A stretch of 64,000 nucleotides of DNA from positions 16,903 to 80,902 of the forward strand of contig JAPPMP010000024.1 in assembly GCA_028819005.1 (NCBI GenBank), given 5' to 3'. Positions 40,686 to 51,145 of the stretch are shown piece after piece (the stretch's first letter is position 1; the number at the start of each line of letters is the position of its first letter). Below the pieces are notes generated by a model. It searched no databases, had not been told where the DNA came from, and worked only from the letters and a program-made list of their open reading frames with translations. This DNA is from Acidimicrobiaceae bacterium. GTDB lineage: Bacteria > Actinomycetota > Acidimicrobiia > Acidimicrobiales > Aldehydirespiratoraceae. Made by a program: the position numbers and the translations under genes.

Positions 40686-43376
40686 TTACTCCGAGGTCTG
40701 GTGTGCTAGGAGCTCAGCGACGTAATCGTAGATTCGGCGCTGGATCCTGAGATCGTTCAACGATCGCCCCAGTTCGGCGATCACAGGAACCGGGGCGTCG
40801 GGCAGGCTCACTTCGGCCTCAGGACACTCGAGCCGGAGCCGGTTGAACGCTGCTGACAACGCCAATTCCCGACTCTCGCGTTCGTTGACCAACACCTGAT
40901 GGAGAACAAGGTGGTATGCGTCGCCGGTCAATTCTCCCAGCGACTCCCGCAAGTCGGCCGCCTCGTCCCACAACTGAAGAGACTTTTCCTGCAGGGCCTC
41001 GACAATGCTCTCGTCGGGGAGCGAACGCGACCTGCCGCCGCGGTCTGCCGCGAACCCGTGCATCATCACTGAAACCTCGGCTGGAATGCCATTGAGGCTC
41101 TCGAGGATCACAGGAAGCTCGACGATCTCGCGAGCTCCGACCTCTGTGCCGGCCAGCGTCTTCGGCAGTCCCGCCGGATTGTAGAAGCGAGCCAACGGGC
41201 CGTCGGCTCCGAAGCGGAGCGCGGTGATCGGCAAATTGCACCGCAACGGCTCCCATCGAGTGCATGTTCCCTCACTTCCGACAACCTCAACTGCTATGGG
41301 CGGATTGCGAAACGACTCGCACAGGGCAGCGAACTCGTCCGAATCGGGCGGCGCATCGACCACAGAGACCCCGAGTTCGTGCCGAGTTGCTCTCTCGCAT
41401 CGCGCTCCCGGAACATACATCGAAGGGCCTGCATCGCCTGCGCGTCCTTGCAATCCTGTCTTGGCGAGCCACTCGACGCTGCGCCGTAGCGCAATAGCGA
41501 TCTCGCCGTCGTCGCCGACGCGATACGCCCGCAAGCCCCTCGCATGCACAATCACCGAGCGGCCATTTTCAAACGAAGCAACAAAGTCCTGAAACGGAAA
41601 AGTCGCAACCTCATCAACCTCGCGCTGCCCCATGAGAACCCGTGCAAGTCCAGCGTCGATCTCATGACCGAACAACTCCGTGTCGATCGCCTCACGTTGC
41701 ACAACATCGAAAGGCATCCCGGCTAGCACCGTCCCGGTCTGGCCCGGGGAGAAGAGCAACTCCGCGATGTAATCCGTGCCGCTACTGTCGATATCGATCT
41801 GAAGTTCGACCGTTTTTGTGTGGCTGAATCGAAACCGCATCGAAACGTGAATCTCTCCAGCCGGCCAATCCGCCTTCAACTCGATGAGGAGAACGACGTC
41901 GAGATCACTTGCGGATTCAACCTCAGCATGCATCACTCGCCCGAGTGCCAACCGCTCTCTCGGCTCGCTCGAATACGTGTCGCCCACATCGCGGTGCACG
42001 CTAAGGGGTCCGATGACCACACCACCGATGTCTATGGTGCCGTTGTCACCGACGGTCACGGACCCGAAAGGGCTTTTGACCTCGTCCAAAGGGATACCAG
42101 GAGAGTTTGTGAAGCGCTCCACCGCAGAGACAGGCGCCAAGCCGAGGCCTTCGGACTCGAAGGCCATGACTTCCTGGCCCACCCTTAAGCTTCCCGAACG
42201 CGCAAATGGTGTGCTCGACAACACATAGCGCCCGTCCTGCATTCCTCTCGCCAACCATCTGATCGAGCGTTCGGCGTCTTGCTTCAGCTCGTCGAGAAGC
42301 CGACGATAGGAACGCTCCATCCGCTCGTGGACGGGATCGACGCTCACACCGCAGATGCAGTCGTGGATCACATTTCGCAAGAGTTCTCGGTCCCACTGGT
42401 CGTACTGCTCTGAACGGTATGGAGCGCCACAGGCAGCGGCGAGCGTCGCCAACGGTTCGCAGACCCGGTGCAACGCGTGTTCGACATCGGCATGCAGAAC
42501 CTTCAAGTAGGTCCTTGTCGACAGGGTCCCGGGAAACGTCGAGCCATACTTCCCCGACAGCAGTTCCCCGTCGATCTTCGGGGCGGAAGTTGAATATTCG
42601 GCAACAGCACGTGCGTAGTCCTCGGGCGAAGACTCGACCAGATCAACTGCGTCCCAACGCTCGCCGCTCTCACGATAGATGGTGAAGGGGTCCTCGGGTT
42701 CGGTTTCAAGGTCATATCCGTCGAAGAGCGGAATGGGCAGCCCGCGGTAGTACTCGACGAGCTTGTCGTACTCGCCCTGAAGTCGCCGCGTGGCGAGCGA
42801 TTTGGTCCGTGAGATTCCATACAGGTTGCGATACCCCCCGAAGAGGTTGATCGCGGCAATCTCGGTACCGTCGGGCGACGCCCAATTGAAAACCGGCTCC
42901 AGTTCGGGCACGCCGCGCCACACGTACGCGGTTGAAACCCCGAACATCGCAAGAATCTGCGGTGCTTGGGAAATATGGCCGAAGGTGTCGACCAACCACG
43001 CTGTCTGAGTCTTGCCACCGTAGCGAGCGGCGTCGGTGGTGCCGGCACTTGTGTTGCGCACCAGCAGTTCACCGCTGGCCATTCGCCAATCCGGCTGACT
43101 GTAGAGCGGGCCGATACCGAGTACGCCGGCGCTCACCAACCGCGCAACCAATGCCTCGTATTTCGGCTGGGTTCGAAGCAGATCTTCGAGCGCGAGCGTC
43201 TGGCCGTCGAACAAGTACTGATAGCTGGGATTGGCCTTTTGGAGTTCATCAATTGCGTCGATCAACTCGGGGATCCACTTGGTCGTGTACTCCTCGGTCA
43301 AAAACCACTCGCGATCCCAGTGGGTGTGGTTGATGATGTGCACTGATCTCGATTGTTCGGGGGAGAGTTCGGTCAT
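40686..43376 (-). CDS. Alpha-mannosidase, GH38
   Basis: HIINHTHWDREWFLTEEYTTKW; 896 aa; TFGHISQAPQILAMFG. Confidence 0.9.
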   Translation of the reverse strand: MTELSPEQSRSVHIINHTHWDREWFLTEEYTTKWIPELIDAIDELQKANPSYQYLFDGQTLALEDLLRTQPKYEALVARLVSAGVLGIGPLYSQPDWRMASGELLVRNTSAGTTDAARYGGKTQTAWLVDTFGHISQAPQILAMFGVSTAYVWRGVPELEPVFNWASPDGTEIAAINLFGGYRNLYGISRTKSLATRRLQGEYDKLVEYYRGLPIPLFDGYDLETEPEDPFTIYRESGERWDAVDLVESSPEDYARAVAEYSTSAPKIDGELLSGKYGSTFPGTLSTRTYLKVLHADVEHALHRVCEPLATLAAACGAPYRSEQYDQWDRELLRNVIHDCICGVSVDPVHERMERSYRRLLDELKQDAERSIRWLARGMQDGRYVLSSTPFARSGSLRVGQEVMAFESEGLGLAPVSAVERFTNSPGIPLDEVKSPFGSVTVGDNGTIDIGGVVIGPLSVHRDVGDTYSSEPRERLALGRVMHAEVESASDLDVVLLIELKADWPAGEIHVSMRFRFSHTKTVELQIDIDSSGTDYIAELLFSPGQTGTVLAGMPFDVVQREAIDTELFGHEIDAGLARVLMGQREVDEVATFPFQDFVASFENGRSVIVHARGLRAYRVGDDGEIAIALRRSVEWLAKTGLQGRAGDAGPSMYVPGARCERATRHELGVSVVDAPPDSDEFAALCESFRNPPIAVEVVGSEGTCTRWEPLRCNLPITALRFGADGPLARFYNPAGLPKTLAGTEVGAREIVELPVILESLNGIPAEVSVMMHGFAADRGGRSRSLPDESIVEALQEKSLQLWDEAADLRESLGELTGDAYHLVLHQVLVNERESRELALSAAFNRLRLECPEAEVSLPDAPVPVIAELGRSLNDLRIQRRIYDYVAELLAHQTSE

Positions 43377-43427
43377 GCGCAGACGGGCTTTCGCTGCTTC
43401 TCATGATCGGGCGTCCAGATTTCCATA

Positions 43428-43442
43428 AGGTTTCGGAAACCT
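43428..43442. promoter_or_regulatory. Candidate LacI-family operator
   Basis: Perfect palindrome AGGTTTC-G-GAAACCT upstream of the GH38 gene, next to the LacI-family gene. Confidence 0.6.
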
Positions 43443-43482
43443 AGGGCTTGCACGGTGGCCTGTCAACGTTTCGCTCTCGGAC

Positions 43483-44517
43483 CTACCGGACAGGGCCCGT
43501 CGAGTCCCTCACGACGATCTCGCCTTCAAGCAGTACTTGAGGGTTCGCTTCAGAGGTCTCGTCGACCAAGTCGAGGAGTTGAAGACACAGGGTCTCGCCC
43601 ACGATTCGCGGTGATCGGCGAACGGTGGTCAAACCTGGCGTCGCGTAGCGTCCGGCGATGATGTCGTCGAAGCCGGTGACGCTCAGCTCTTCAGGCACAC
43701 GTATGCCCGCGTCTCGAGCCGCGCCGAGAACCCCGAGCGCCAACAGATCATTCTGCGCCACAATGGCCGTTGGCCGATCACTTCTCCGGAAGAGCTTTTG
43801 CGCAGCGGTGTAGCCGGAGTCCTCGTCGAAATCGGCTTCGACGATCAGATCGGGATCAACCGCAATGCCGAGGCCGGTAACGGCGTTCTCGAAAGAGAGG
43901 AAGCGATGGTGCGACATGCTGAAGCGAGCCGGTTCGATGATGCAGGCGATCCGACGATGTCCGAATGCCACGAGGTGCTCAACGATCGGACTCATGACGT
44001 GGTCGACGTCGTCAACGAACGGGAAGTCGGGATTGTCGCAGCCTCGACCGAACGCAACGAACGGGAAGTCAGCCTCAGCAAGAAAGCCGATACGGGGATC
44101 GTCAACCTCGGTACGAACAAGCACGAAGCCGTCGACTTGCCTCCAGACGAGGGCCTGCTCGTAATTCTTGAAATCACTCGCAGGAGCGACGCCCACGGTC
44201 AACCGAACCTCGACCTGCTTGGCGGTCGCGGTCGCAACCAGCCCGGACAAGAGCTCGGCAAAGAACGCATTGCTGAAATGGAGTTCGCTCTGGGGCAGCA
44301 CGAGACCAATGGCGTCGGCCCGGACAGAACCGGTCTTGAGTCGACGTGCTTCCAGATTCGGGACATAGCCGAGTTCGGCGGCCACCGCGCGGGCTCGTTC
44401 CTTGGTTTTCTCCGCAACATCCCATTTGTCGTTCAGTGCCCGTGAAGTCTGCGTGACCGACATGCCCAATTCCCTTGCAACGTCATGGAGGGTCACTCTG
44501 CCATTCGCGGGGTCCAT
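43483..44517 (-). CDS. LacI-family transcriptional regulator
   Basis: VTLHDVARELGMSVTQTSRALNDKWDVAEKTKERARAVAAELGYVPN; start at 44517. Confidence 0.92.
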   Translation of the reverse strand: MDPANGRVTLHDVARELGMSVTQTSRALNDKWDVAEKTKERARAVAAELGYVPNLEARRLKTGSVRADAIGLVLPQSELHFSNAFFAELLSGLVATATAKQVEVRLTVGVAPASDFKNYEQALVWRQVDGFVLVRTEVDDPRIGFLAEADFPFVAFGRGCDNPDFPFVDDVDHVMSPIVEHLVAFGHRRIACIIEPARFSMSHHRFLSFENAVTGLGIAVDPDLIVEADFDEDSGYTAAQKLFRRSDRPTAIVAQNDLLALGVLGAARDAGIRVPEELSVTGFDDIIAGRYATPGLTTVRRSPRIVGETLCLQLLDLVDETSEANPQVLLEGEIVVRDSTGPVR

Positions 44518-44651
44518 AACCGAAACGCTACCAGCGCGCCCACAGGTCTCTTGTCTCTGCTTGCCTCTGTTTGTCTCTCTTGTTCTCGTCTCATGCACGG
44601 TGGTCTCAGGGAGGGATAGCGGGCATGTGAAGCGCTCGCTACGGTTGGGAG

Positions 44652-45446
44652 ATGGAACAGGTCGAGCCGCGTCGTGTCCTGCTGGCAGGCGACACTCACG
44701 GCAACGGTCGTTGGGTCGGCGCCCTCTGCAAGTTGGCCCAGCAGCACCGATGCGAGGTGATCCTGCAACTCGGCGACTTCGGCTATTGGCCCCACACCTC
44801 CAAGGGGCGCCGCTTCCTGGACCAAGTCGACAGGCACGCTGAACGCTATGGGATCAGTGGTTTCTACTGGATCGACGGAAACCACGAAAACCACGACATG
44901 CTGGCCGCCGAGGAAGCCGACGACGACGGATTCGCCACCATCCGCGACCGTTGCCGTTACGCACCGCGCGGTCATCGCTGGCGTTGGGGCCAGGTCGATT
45001 TCGGGGCACTCGGCGGCGCTTTCTCGATGGATCACCATTACCGCGTCGAGGGTGTGAACTGGTGGGCTGGCGAGATGCTCGCCGATGCCGATGTGACGCG
45101 TCTGGGCGACGGTCCGCTCGACGTGCTGTTGTGCCATGATGCACCCGAGGGTGCGCCGATCCGAGAATTCGAGCTTCGGCCACGCGATGCATTGCTGTGC
45201 TTGCAAGTACGCGAGCGCATCCTGCAGGCAGTGAAGACCACGAGGCCCAAGCTGGTGGTTCATGGCCACTGGCACCGCCGAAGCAGCAGCGAATTGACTT
45301 GGGCCGTCGCCGGCGATGAGGGTTCACGCAGGTTGTCCACACAGGTGGAGGGATTGGCTGCTGACAAGCAGGGCGATCATCGAGCTTGGGCGATCCTGGA
45401 AGTCGACCCCCTCAACTTCATCGACGGTGAAGCGCGAGTATCGTAA
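44652..45446 (+). CDS. Metallophosphoesterase
   Basis: AGDTHGNGRWV, LQLGDFGYWP, WIDGNHENHDM, VHGHWHRR. Confidence 0.88.
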   Translation: MEQVEPRRVLLAGDTHGNGRWVGALCKLAQQHRCEVILQLGDFGYWPHTSKGRRFLDQVDRHAERYGISGFYWIDGNHENHDMLAAEEADDDGFATIRDRCRYAPRGHRWRWGQVDFGALGGAFSMDHHYRVEGVNWWAGEMLADADVTRLGDGPLDVLLCHDAPEGAPIREFELRPRDALLCLQVRERILQAVKTTRPKLVVHGHWHRRSSSELTWAVAGDEGSRRLSTQVEGLAADKQGDHRAWAILEVDPLNFIDGEARVS

Positions 45447-45486
45447 GCGCACTCCGACCACCGACAGATGCTGGAGAATGCTCCCC

Positions 45487-46305
45487 ATGCCTCAAGGTTC
45501 AGATTATCCGTCGCTAGCGAACAAGACCGTGCTGGTTACGGGTGCGGGAGCCGGGATCGGTCGGGCAATCGCGCGGCGATTCGCCGCGGCGGGCGCCAAG
45601 GTAGCCGTCAACGATGTGGACGCAGGACGGGTCGACCGTGCTGTAGCCGAGATCGTCGCCGACGGCGGTGAGGCGACCGGGGCGCCTGCCGACGTCTCCG
45701 ACTCCACGGAGGTCGACTCCATGGTCGACGAGATCATCGAAGCCCACGGCACGATCGACGTGCTGATCAACAACGCCGGACTCGTCAGTCCGATGCTGCA
45801 CTTCTTTGAAGCAGACGAGGCCTGGTGGCGTCGAATCATCGACGTCAACCTCACAGGCCACTTTCTGGTGTCGCATCCCGTCGCTCGCATCATGGCTCGC
45901 AACGGAGGCGGTTGCATTGTCAACATGAGCTCTGGCGGCGCCACCAACGCGCACAGAGCCTTCACCGCCTATGACGCGGCAAAGGGCGGCGTCGAAGCGC
46001 TGACCAGGGCGATGGCACTCGATCTCGGTCCCTACAACATTCGCGTCAACGCACTGATGCCCGGTTCCATCGACACCACGGGCATGTCACTGGACGACCG
46101 GAAACTGAGAGGCGAGAACGTGCCGCTGGGACGGATCGGCGAGGTCGGCGACATGACCGGGGCAGCTCTGTTTCTGGCGTCTGACGACGCCGGCTACATC
46201 ACCGGAGATGTGATCAAAATCGATGGCGGGATGACAGCGCAGCAGCGTTCCGCCACCGTCGACATCATGTTGCCGTCGGACTTTCCCGAACTCGAAGATC
46301 TCTAG
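45487..46305 (+). CDS. SDR-family oxidoreductase
   Basis: VLVTGAGAGIGRAIARRFA; NNAG; YDAAKGG. Confidence 0.9.
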   Translation: MPQGSDYPSLANKTVLVTGAGAGIGRAIARRFAAAGAKVAVNDVDAGRVDRAVAEIVADGGEATGAPADVSDSTEVDSMVDEIIEAHGTIDVLINNAGLVSPMLHFFEADEAWWRRIIDVNLTGHFLVSHPVARIMARNGGGCIVNMSSGGATNAHRAFTAYDAAKGGVEALTRAMALDLGPYNIRVNALMPGSIDTTGMSLDDRKLRGENVPLGRIGEVGDMTGAALFLASDDAGYITGDVIKIDGGMTAQQRSATVDIMLPSDFPELEDL

Positions 46306-46307
46306 TC

Positions 46308-47528
46308 GTGGCCACTGGCGCATCAAAGCCGCTCAGGAACAGCTACGACGTTGTGATTGTCGGCGGGGCGATGATCGGTTCGTCGATCGCTTGGTTTTTG
46401 AGCGATCTCAAGTCCAGCAAGGGCGATTTCGACGGTTCGGTGCTGGTCGTCGAACGAGATCCGAGCTATGAGAATTCCTCAACCGGCCGAACCAACAGCT
46501 GCATGCGTCAACAGTTCTCCAACGGACTCAATATCAAGATCTCCCAGTTCGGCGCGGAGTATGTGCGCAACTTCGCGCGCTGCATGGGGAGCGATTCCGG
46601 AGCTCCTGAGCTTGCAGTCAACCACTTCGGCTACATGTATCTCGCCTCAGACCAGGAATTCGCGGACGTGTTGCGCCACAACCAGCAGATCCAGCGTTCC
46701 CTCGGCGCCGGAACGCGGATGATGGACCCCGACGAGATCGCATCCGAGTACCCCTTCTACAACGTTGAGGACATCATCTGCGGCAGCCACAACCTCGTCG
46801 ATGAAGGGTATTTCGACGGAGGCACGATGTTCGACTGGTGGCGTAGAAAAGCCAGCCACAACGGCGTCGAATACCTGGCCAACGAGGTGGTCGGCGTCGA
46901 TCGTCGGGCAGACGCCGTTCGCAGCGTCAGGTTGGCGACAGGCGAGGACCTCTCGGTCGGCAACGTCGTAAACGCTTCGGGCCCCCGGGCCGCGCTGACG
47001 GCTCGGATGGCAGGTCTGGAGCTGCCCGTGGAACCCAGACGCCGTTACACATTCATGTTCGACGCGGCACAGAGGCTAAAGCGAGATCTGCCGTTGACCA
47101 TCGACCCCACCGGCGTGCATGTTCGCAGCGACGGCGACGTCTATATGGCAGGCTGCGCGCCCGATGACGATCGGGCCGTCGACTACGACGATCTGCGAAT
47201 GGACCGCGATATTTGGGAAGACAAAGTCTGGCCCGCGCTGGCTCACCGAATCCCGGCATTCGAGCGCATCAAAGTCACGCACCAGTGGGCAGGCCACTAC
47301 GCCTACAACACGCTGGACCACAACGTCATCGTCGGCCGGCACACCGAAGTGTCAAACTTCATCTTCGCAAACGGTTTCTCCGGCCACGGGCTGCAGCAAT
47401 CACCCGCCATCGGGCGCGGTGTGGCTGAACTGATCGCCTACGACGAATACCGAAGCCTCGATCTGAGTCCCCTCGGCTACGACCGGATCGCCCGCCAAGA
47501 TCCCTTCATCGAAACCGCAATCATCTGA
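46308..47528 (+). CDS. FAD-dependent oxidoreductase (DAO/sarcosine-oxidase-like)
   Basis: DVVIVGGAMIGSSIAWFL; FANGFSGHGLQQSPAIGRGVAELI; GTG start. Confidence 0.88.
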   Translation: MATGASKPLRNSYDVVIVGGAMIGSSIAWFLSDLKSSKGDFDGSVLVVERDPSYENSSTGRTNSCMRQQFSNGLNIKISQFGAEYVRNFARCMGSDSGAPELAVNHFGYMYLASDQEFADVLRHNQQIQRSLGAGTRMMDPDEIASEYPFYNVEDIICGSHNLVDEGYFDGGTMFDWWRRKASHNGVEYLANEVVGVDRRADAVRSVRLATGEDLSVGNVVNASGPRAALTARMAGLELPVEPRRRYTFMFDAAQRLKRDLPLTIDPTGVHVRSDGDVYMAGCAPDDDRAVDYDDLRMDRDIWEDKVWPALAHRIPAFERIKVTHQWAGHYAYNTLDHNVIVGRHTEVSNFIFANGFSGHGLQQSPAIGRGVAELIAYDEYRSLDLSPLGYDRIARQDPFIETAII

Positions 47529-47548
47529 GTGGGCGGCGTAGGCCGAGG

Positions 47549-48097
47549 TCAGAGCTTGTTGACCGGATCACCTGTCCGGATCGTGCCGGGATCGACAACT
47601 CGAGCGTTGACGCCCCTGAGCTTCAACGCCGTTCCGGCCTCAGAATTGACCCAGCGCAGGGCGTCATGGCCGTAGCGAACTTTGAATTTTCCGCATCCCA
47701 TGTGCGGCGCCGTCGTCACCTCCAGCGTTGCGTCGCCGACCTTCAGGCGAGTACCCGCAGGGGCGTTCGCTTCGCTGATATCGAAGTCGGCGTACAGCTG
47801 GTCCCCGGCCGCCGGCCATTCTCGGGTCGGTCCCGCGATCACCTCGAGCACCCGTGAATTCATGATGGTGACCTGCCTGAGAGGATCGGCGCGGCCATCT
47901 TCGGTGTGCCGGTCTCCTCTGGCAAGCCAGTTGTCACCCGCCAAGCCGCCTTCCAGGGTGAGTTCGCCTTGTTCGACGATTTCGCGCTCATCGACCGCGG
48001 TTCGCGCCACGATCAGCCGAAGCGTTCCATTCTCGCTGGGTGCGTTCTGGATCTGCGCCAAGCCTTCTTCGAGTTCTTCGATCGTTCGATGGGCCAT
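47549..48097 (-). CDS. MOSC-domain protein
   Basis: GGLAGDNWLARGDR, RQVTIMNSRVLEVIAG, HMGCGKFKVRYG; start MAHRTIEEL (48097) or 48112. Confidence 0.75.
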   Translation of the reverse strand: MAHRTIEELEEGLAQIQNAPSENGTLRLIVARTAVDEREIVEQGELTLEGGLAGDNWLARGDRHTEDGRADPLRQVTIMNSRVLEVIAGPTREWPAAGDQLYADFDISEANAPAGTRLKVGDATLEVTTAPHMGCGKFKVRYGHDALRWVNSEAGTALKLRGVNARVVDPGTIRTGDPVNKL

Positions 48098-48168
48098 AGC
48101 TCCAGTCTGCATGTTTCTCCGGGCAACCACGCGCTCCAACTACTTATTTCGGTGCTCCCTGCCGGCAA

Positions 48169-50094
48169 CTAGTGCGCGGCGACTTCGGGAGCGCCGACCC
48201 GGTCGGCGATCGCCTGGCTGGAGCGGTCCAGGACAATCGCCATCATCACAATCGCGAAGCCGACTTCGAATCCGAGCCCCACCTCGCTGTTCTTGACAGC
48301 TGAAATCGTTTCGAATCCGAGTCCGCCGCCACCGACGAGGCCTGAGATGATGACCATCGCCAAGACCAGCATGATCACCTGGTTCACTCCCGCCATGATC
48401 GTTCTGGCGGCCAGAGGAATCCGAACGCCGAACATGGTCTGGCGCGGCGTGGCCCCGAACATCTGAGACGCCTCGACGCTCTCAGTCGGCACCTGTTTGA
48501 TGCCCAGCGCGGCGAGGCGCACCCCCGGCACGATGGCGTACAGAATCGAGGCTATGAGGCCCGGCACCACCCCGATGGTGAACAGCGTCACCGCCGGAAT
48601 GATGTAGACCAGTGAGGGGATCGTCTGCAGCGCATCGAGTACGGGGCTGAGGGCAGCCTCCACTCGGCGGTGGCGGCCCGCGGCGACGCCGACCGGAATC
48701 GCCAACAGGATCGACAGCACAACAGCAGCCACCACCTGCACGAACGTGTCGATCGACAACTCCCACATGCCGATCAACAGGATCGAACCCATTGCGCAGA
48801 CGTTGAGCAATGCCAGCCTCCAGCCCTTCAACCATGCCCCCAGCGCGGCGGCCGAAGCGATGATCACCGGCCAGGCGACCGAGTCGGTCAGATAATCGCG
48901 AACCGGGACGTAGTACCAGGACACCACCGTGTCGTTGAAGGCACGGGTGAACCAGCGCAGGTTGTCGCGAGCCCATTTGACGCCGTCGTCGATGGGGTCG
49001 AACGCTCTGGTCTCCCACATCTCGGGAAACGCGATGTAGTTGGCGGAACGACCGAAGATGATCAGGCCGATCACCCCGCCGACACAGATCAGCACCGTTC
49101 TGCGCGAGGGCGCGGTGGCCCTGTCCTGGCCGACGACCGCTCGGCCGAGGCGATCGAGAACCGCAGCGATGGCGACAACCGCCAACCCGGTGGCTACACC
49201 CCGACCTGTCCTGCGCTGGCTCAGAGTGTCCATGACCGACTGGCCCAGGCCCCCCGCGCCGAGCAACGTGGCCAGAACCACGATCCCCAAAGCCATCATG
49301 ATCGTCTGGGTGACTCCCGCCATGATCGTCGGCAGCGCCATCGGTATCTGCACCTTGCGCAAGGTCTGCCAGCGGGTCGCGCCGAACATGGTCGATGCCT
49401 CGACAGACTGTTGAGCCACCCCGCGGATGCCCAGTGTCGTCAAACGCACGACCGGCGGAAGGGCGTAGATCACCGTGGCCAACGTGGCCGGCACGGGGCC
49501 GATGCCGAAGAACATCACCATCGGCACGAAATAGACTGGGGCGGGGATCGTCTGCATGGCGTCGAGAACCGGTCGTATCGCAGTGTCGAAGCCCCGCCGG
49601 AACGCTGCGAGAACTCCGATCGGCACTCCGATCAGCACTGACAGCACGATCGCCATGCCCATCAGAGCCAACGTCTCGATGGTCACCTCCCACAGGCCCA
49701 CCAGACCCGGATAGATGATCGCCAAAGAGGCTGCTATTGCCGATTTCCAGGCCCGCGTCCGGGCAATGTACAAGAAGATGGCAATCGGGATCACGAACCA
49801 GGGAACCCACAGCAGAGTTTCCTCGATTGTTTCGAGGCCCGTGCTCACAAGCGACGTGAGCGGGCGGAAGATGACCGTGAACAGCCAATTGCTGCTCCGG
49901 TTCTGCTGAGCCCAGCCGGCGAAGTCGTCGAGGGGGTCGGAGAAGGTCTCGTCGAGGTGCTCGGGTAGTCGGGTCCCTGCGAAGATCAACTGCAGACCGA
50001 CGAGGGCCAGCGGCACAACGATCCACATGGCGCGTCGCTGCCAGTCGGCCGTCGCGTTCAGAGAGTCGGGATCCAATGTGGTTGCGGCCGTCAT
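48169..50094 (-). CDS. Glycine betaine/proline-type ABC permease with two ProW-like domains in one chain
   Basis: Two homologous halves, each with PVLDA(M/L)QTIP...VRL(T/A)(T/A)LGI...SVEAS(T/Q)MFGAT...QIP/RIPLA signature. Confidence 0.88.
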   Translation of the reverse strand: MTAATTLDPDSLNATADWQRRAMWIVVPLALVGLQLIFAGTRLPEHLDETFSDPLDDFAGWAQQNRSSNWLFTVIFRPLTSLVSTGLETIEETLLWVPWFVIPIAIFLYIARTRAWKSAIAASLAIIYPGLVGLWEVTIETLALMGMAIVLSVLIGVPIGVLAAFRRGFDTAIRPVLDAMQTIPAPVYFVPMVMFFGIGPVPATLATVIYALPPVVRLTTLGIRGVAQQSVEASTMFGATRWQTLRKVQIPMALPTIMAGVTQTIMMALGIVVLATLLGAGGLGQSVMDTLSQRRTGRGVATGLAVVAIAAVLDRLGRAVVGQDRATAPSRRTVLICVGGVIGLIIFGRSANYIAFPEMWETRAFDPIDDGVKWARDNLRWFTRAFNDTVVSWYYVPVRDYLTDSVAWPVIIASAAALGAWLKGWRLALLNVCAMGSILLIGMWELSIDTFVQVVAAVVLSILLAIPVGVAAGRHRRVEAALSPVLDALQTIPSLVYIIPAVTLFTIGVVPGLIASILYAIVPGVRLAALGIKQVPTESVEASQMFGATPRQTMFGVRIPLAARTIMAGVNQVIMLVLAMVIISGLVGGGGLGFETISAVKNSEVGLGFEVGFAIVMMAIVLDRSSQAIADRVGAPEVAAH

Positions 50095-51125
50095 GGCTGC
50101 GGTTGGATCAAGCGGGTCACAGCTGCGCGGTCGATGCGCCCGACCGCAGTGCCATGGTCGTCGAGAACTGCGATGTCGTCTGTGTTCGCCACAAGCAACG
50201 GCAGAACCGTCTCCAGGCTCTCGCCGGCAGGAACCCTTTGCGGTGGCGCCGGTCCGTCCAGTTCTGTGAGGACGTCACCGACTCGCAGCACTTTGACTCT
50301 GGGCACTCCCTTGACGAATTCCTCCACATATTCGGTCGCCGGATTCATGATCAACTCGGCGGCCGTGCCGACCTGATCGAATTCGCCGTCCTTCATAACC
50401 GCGATACGGTCGCCGAGCTTTATCGCTTCATCGAAATCATGGGTGACGAAGATCACCGTCCCGCCGATCCCAGTTTGGATGCGCAGCAATTCGTCCTGCA
50501 TGTCTCGGCGGATCAACGGGTCCAGAGCAGAGAACGGCTCGTCGAAGAAGAGCACGGTCGGTTCAACCACGAGAGCTCGGGCCAAACCGACACGTTGCTG
50601 CATCCCGCCGGAAAGCTGGTGGGGATAGCTGCCGCCGCAACCCTCAAGACCGACCAAATCGAGCATTTCTTCGGCCTTCGAGTGCCGAGTCTTGCGGTCG
50701 ACCCCCTGTACTTCGAGACCGTAGGCGACATTGTCGATCACTCGTCGATGCCAGAAGAGTCCGAAATGCTGGAACACCATCGAGAGCTTGGCCCGTCTGA
50801 CCGAGCGCAGTTCCGCCTCGGTCATGGCCGTAAGGTCCTCGCCCTCGAGGATCACCGAACCACGAGACAGGGGCGACAGCCGAGCCACGCACCGCAACAG
50901 CGTCGACTTCCCCGACCCGGAGAGGCCCATGATGACAAAGGTCTCGCCGTGGAGCGCGTCGAAGGACACGTCGCGTGCCCCGATGGTGCAGCCTGTGGCT
51001 TCACGCACTTCAGCGCGTGAAGCGCCGGTATCGGCCATCTCCAGCGCCCTTCTGGGGCGATTGCCGAAGATCTTCCAGATTCCTCGTGCCGACAGGCAGG
51101 GGCTGGAGATGGCCTCACCGATCAC
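50091..51125 (-). CDS. proV: Glycine betaine/proline-type ABC ATP-binding protein
   Basis: MGLSGSGKSTLLRCVARL, LSGGMQQRVGLARAL, C-terminal CBS-like tail. Confidence 0.88.
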   Translation of the reverse strand: MIGEAISSPCLSARGIWKIFGNRPRRALEMADTGASRAEVREATGCTIGARDVSFDALHGETFVIMGLSGSGKSTLLRCVARLSPLSRGSVILEGEDLTAMTEAELRSVRRAKLSMVFQHFGLFWHRRVIDNVAYGLEVQGVDRKTRHSKAEEMLDLVGLEGCGGSYPHQLSGGMQQRVGLARALVVEPTVLFFDEPFSALDPLIRRDMQDELLRIQTGIGGTVIFVTHDFDEAIKLGDRIAVMKDGEFDQVGTAAELIMNPATEYVEEFVKGVPRVKVLRVGDVLTELDGPAPPQRVPAGESLETVLPLLVANTDDIAVLDDHGTAVGRIDRAAVTRLIQPQP

Positions 51126-51145
51126 AGGGTGACTCCTCTATCGAC

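Noticed and set aside
48482-50026. 514-aa minus-strand ORF rich in Arg/His/Gly/Asp
   Set aside because: Alternative frame of the double ProW-like permease; composition is frame-shifted artefact.
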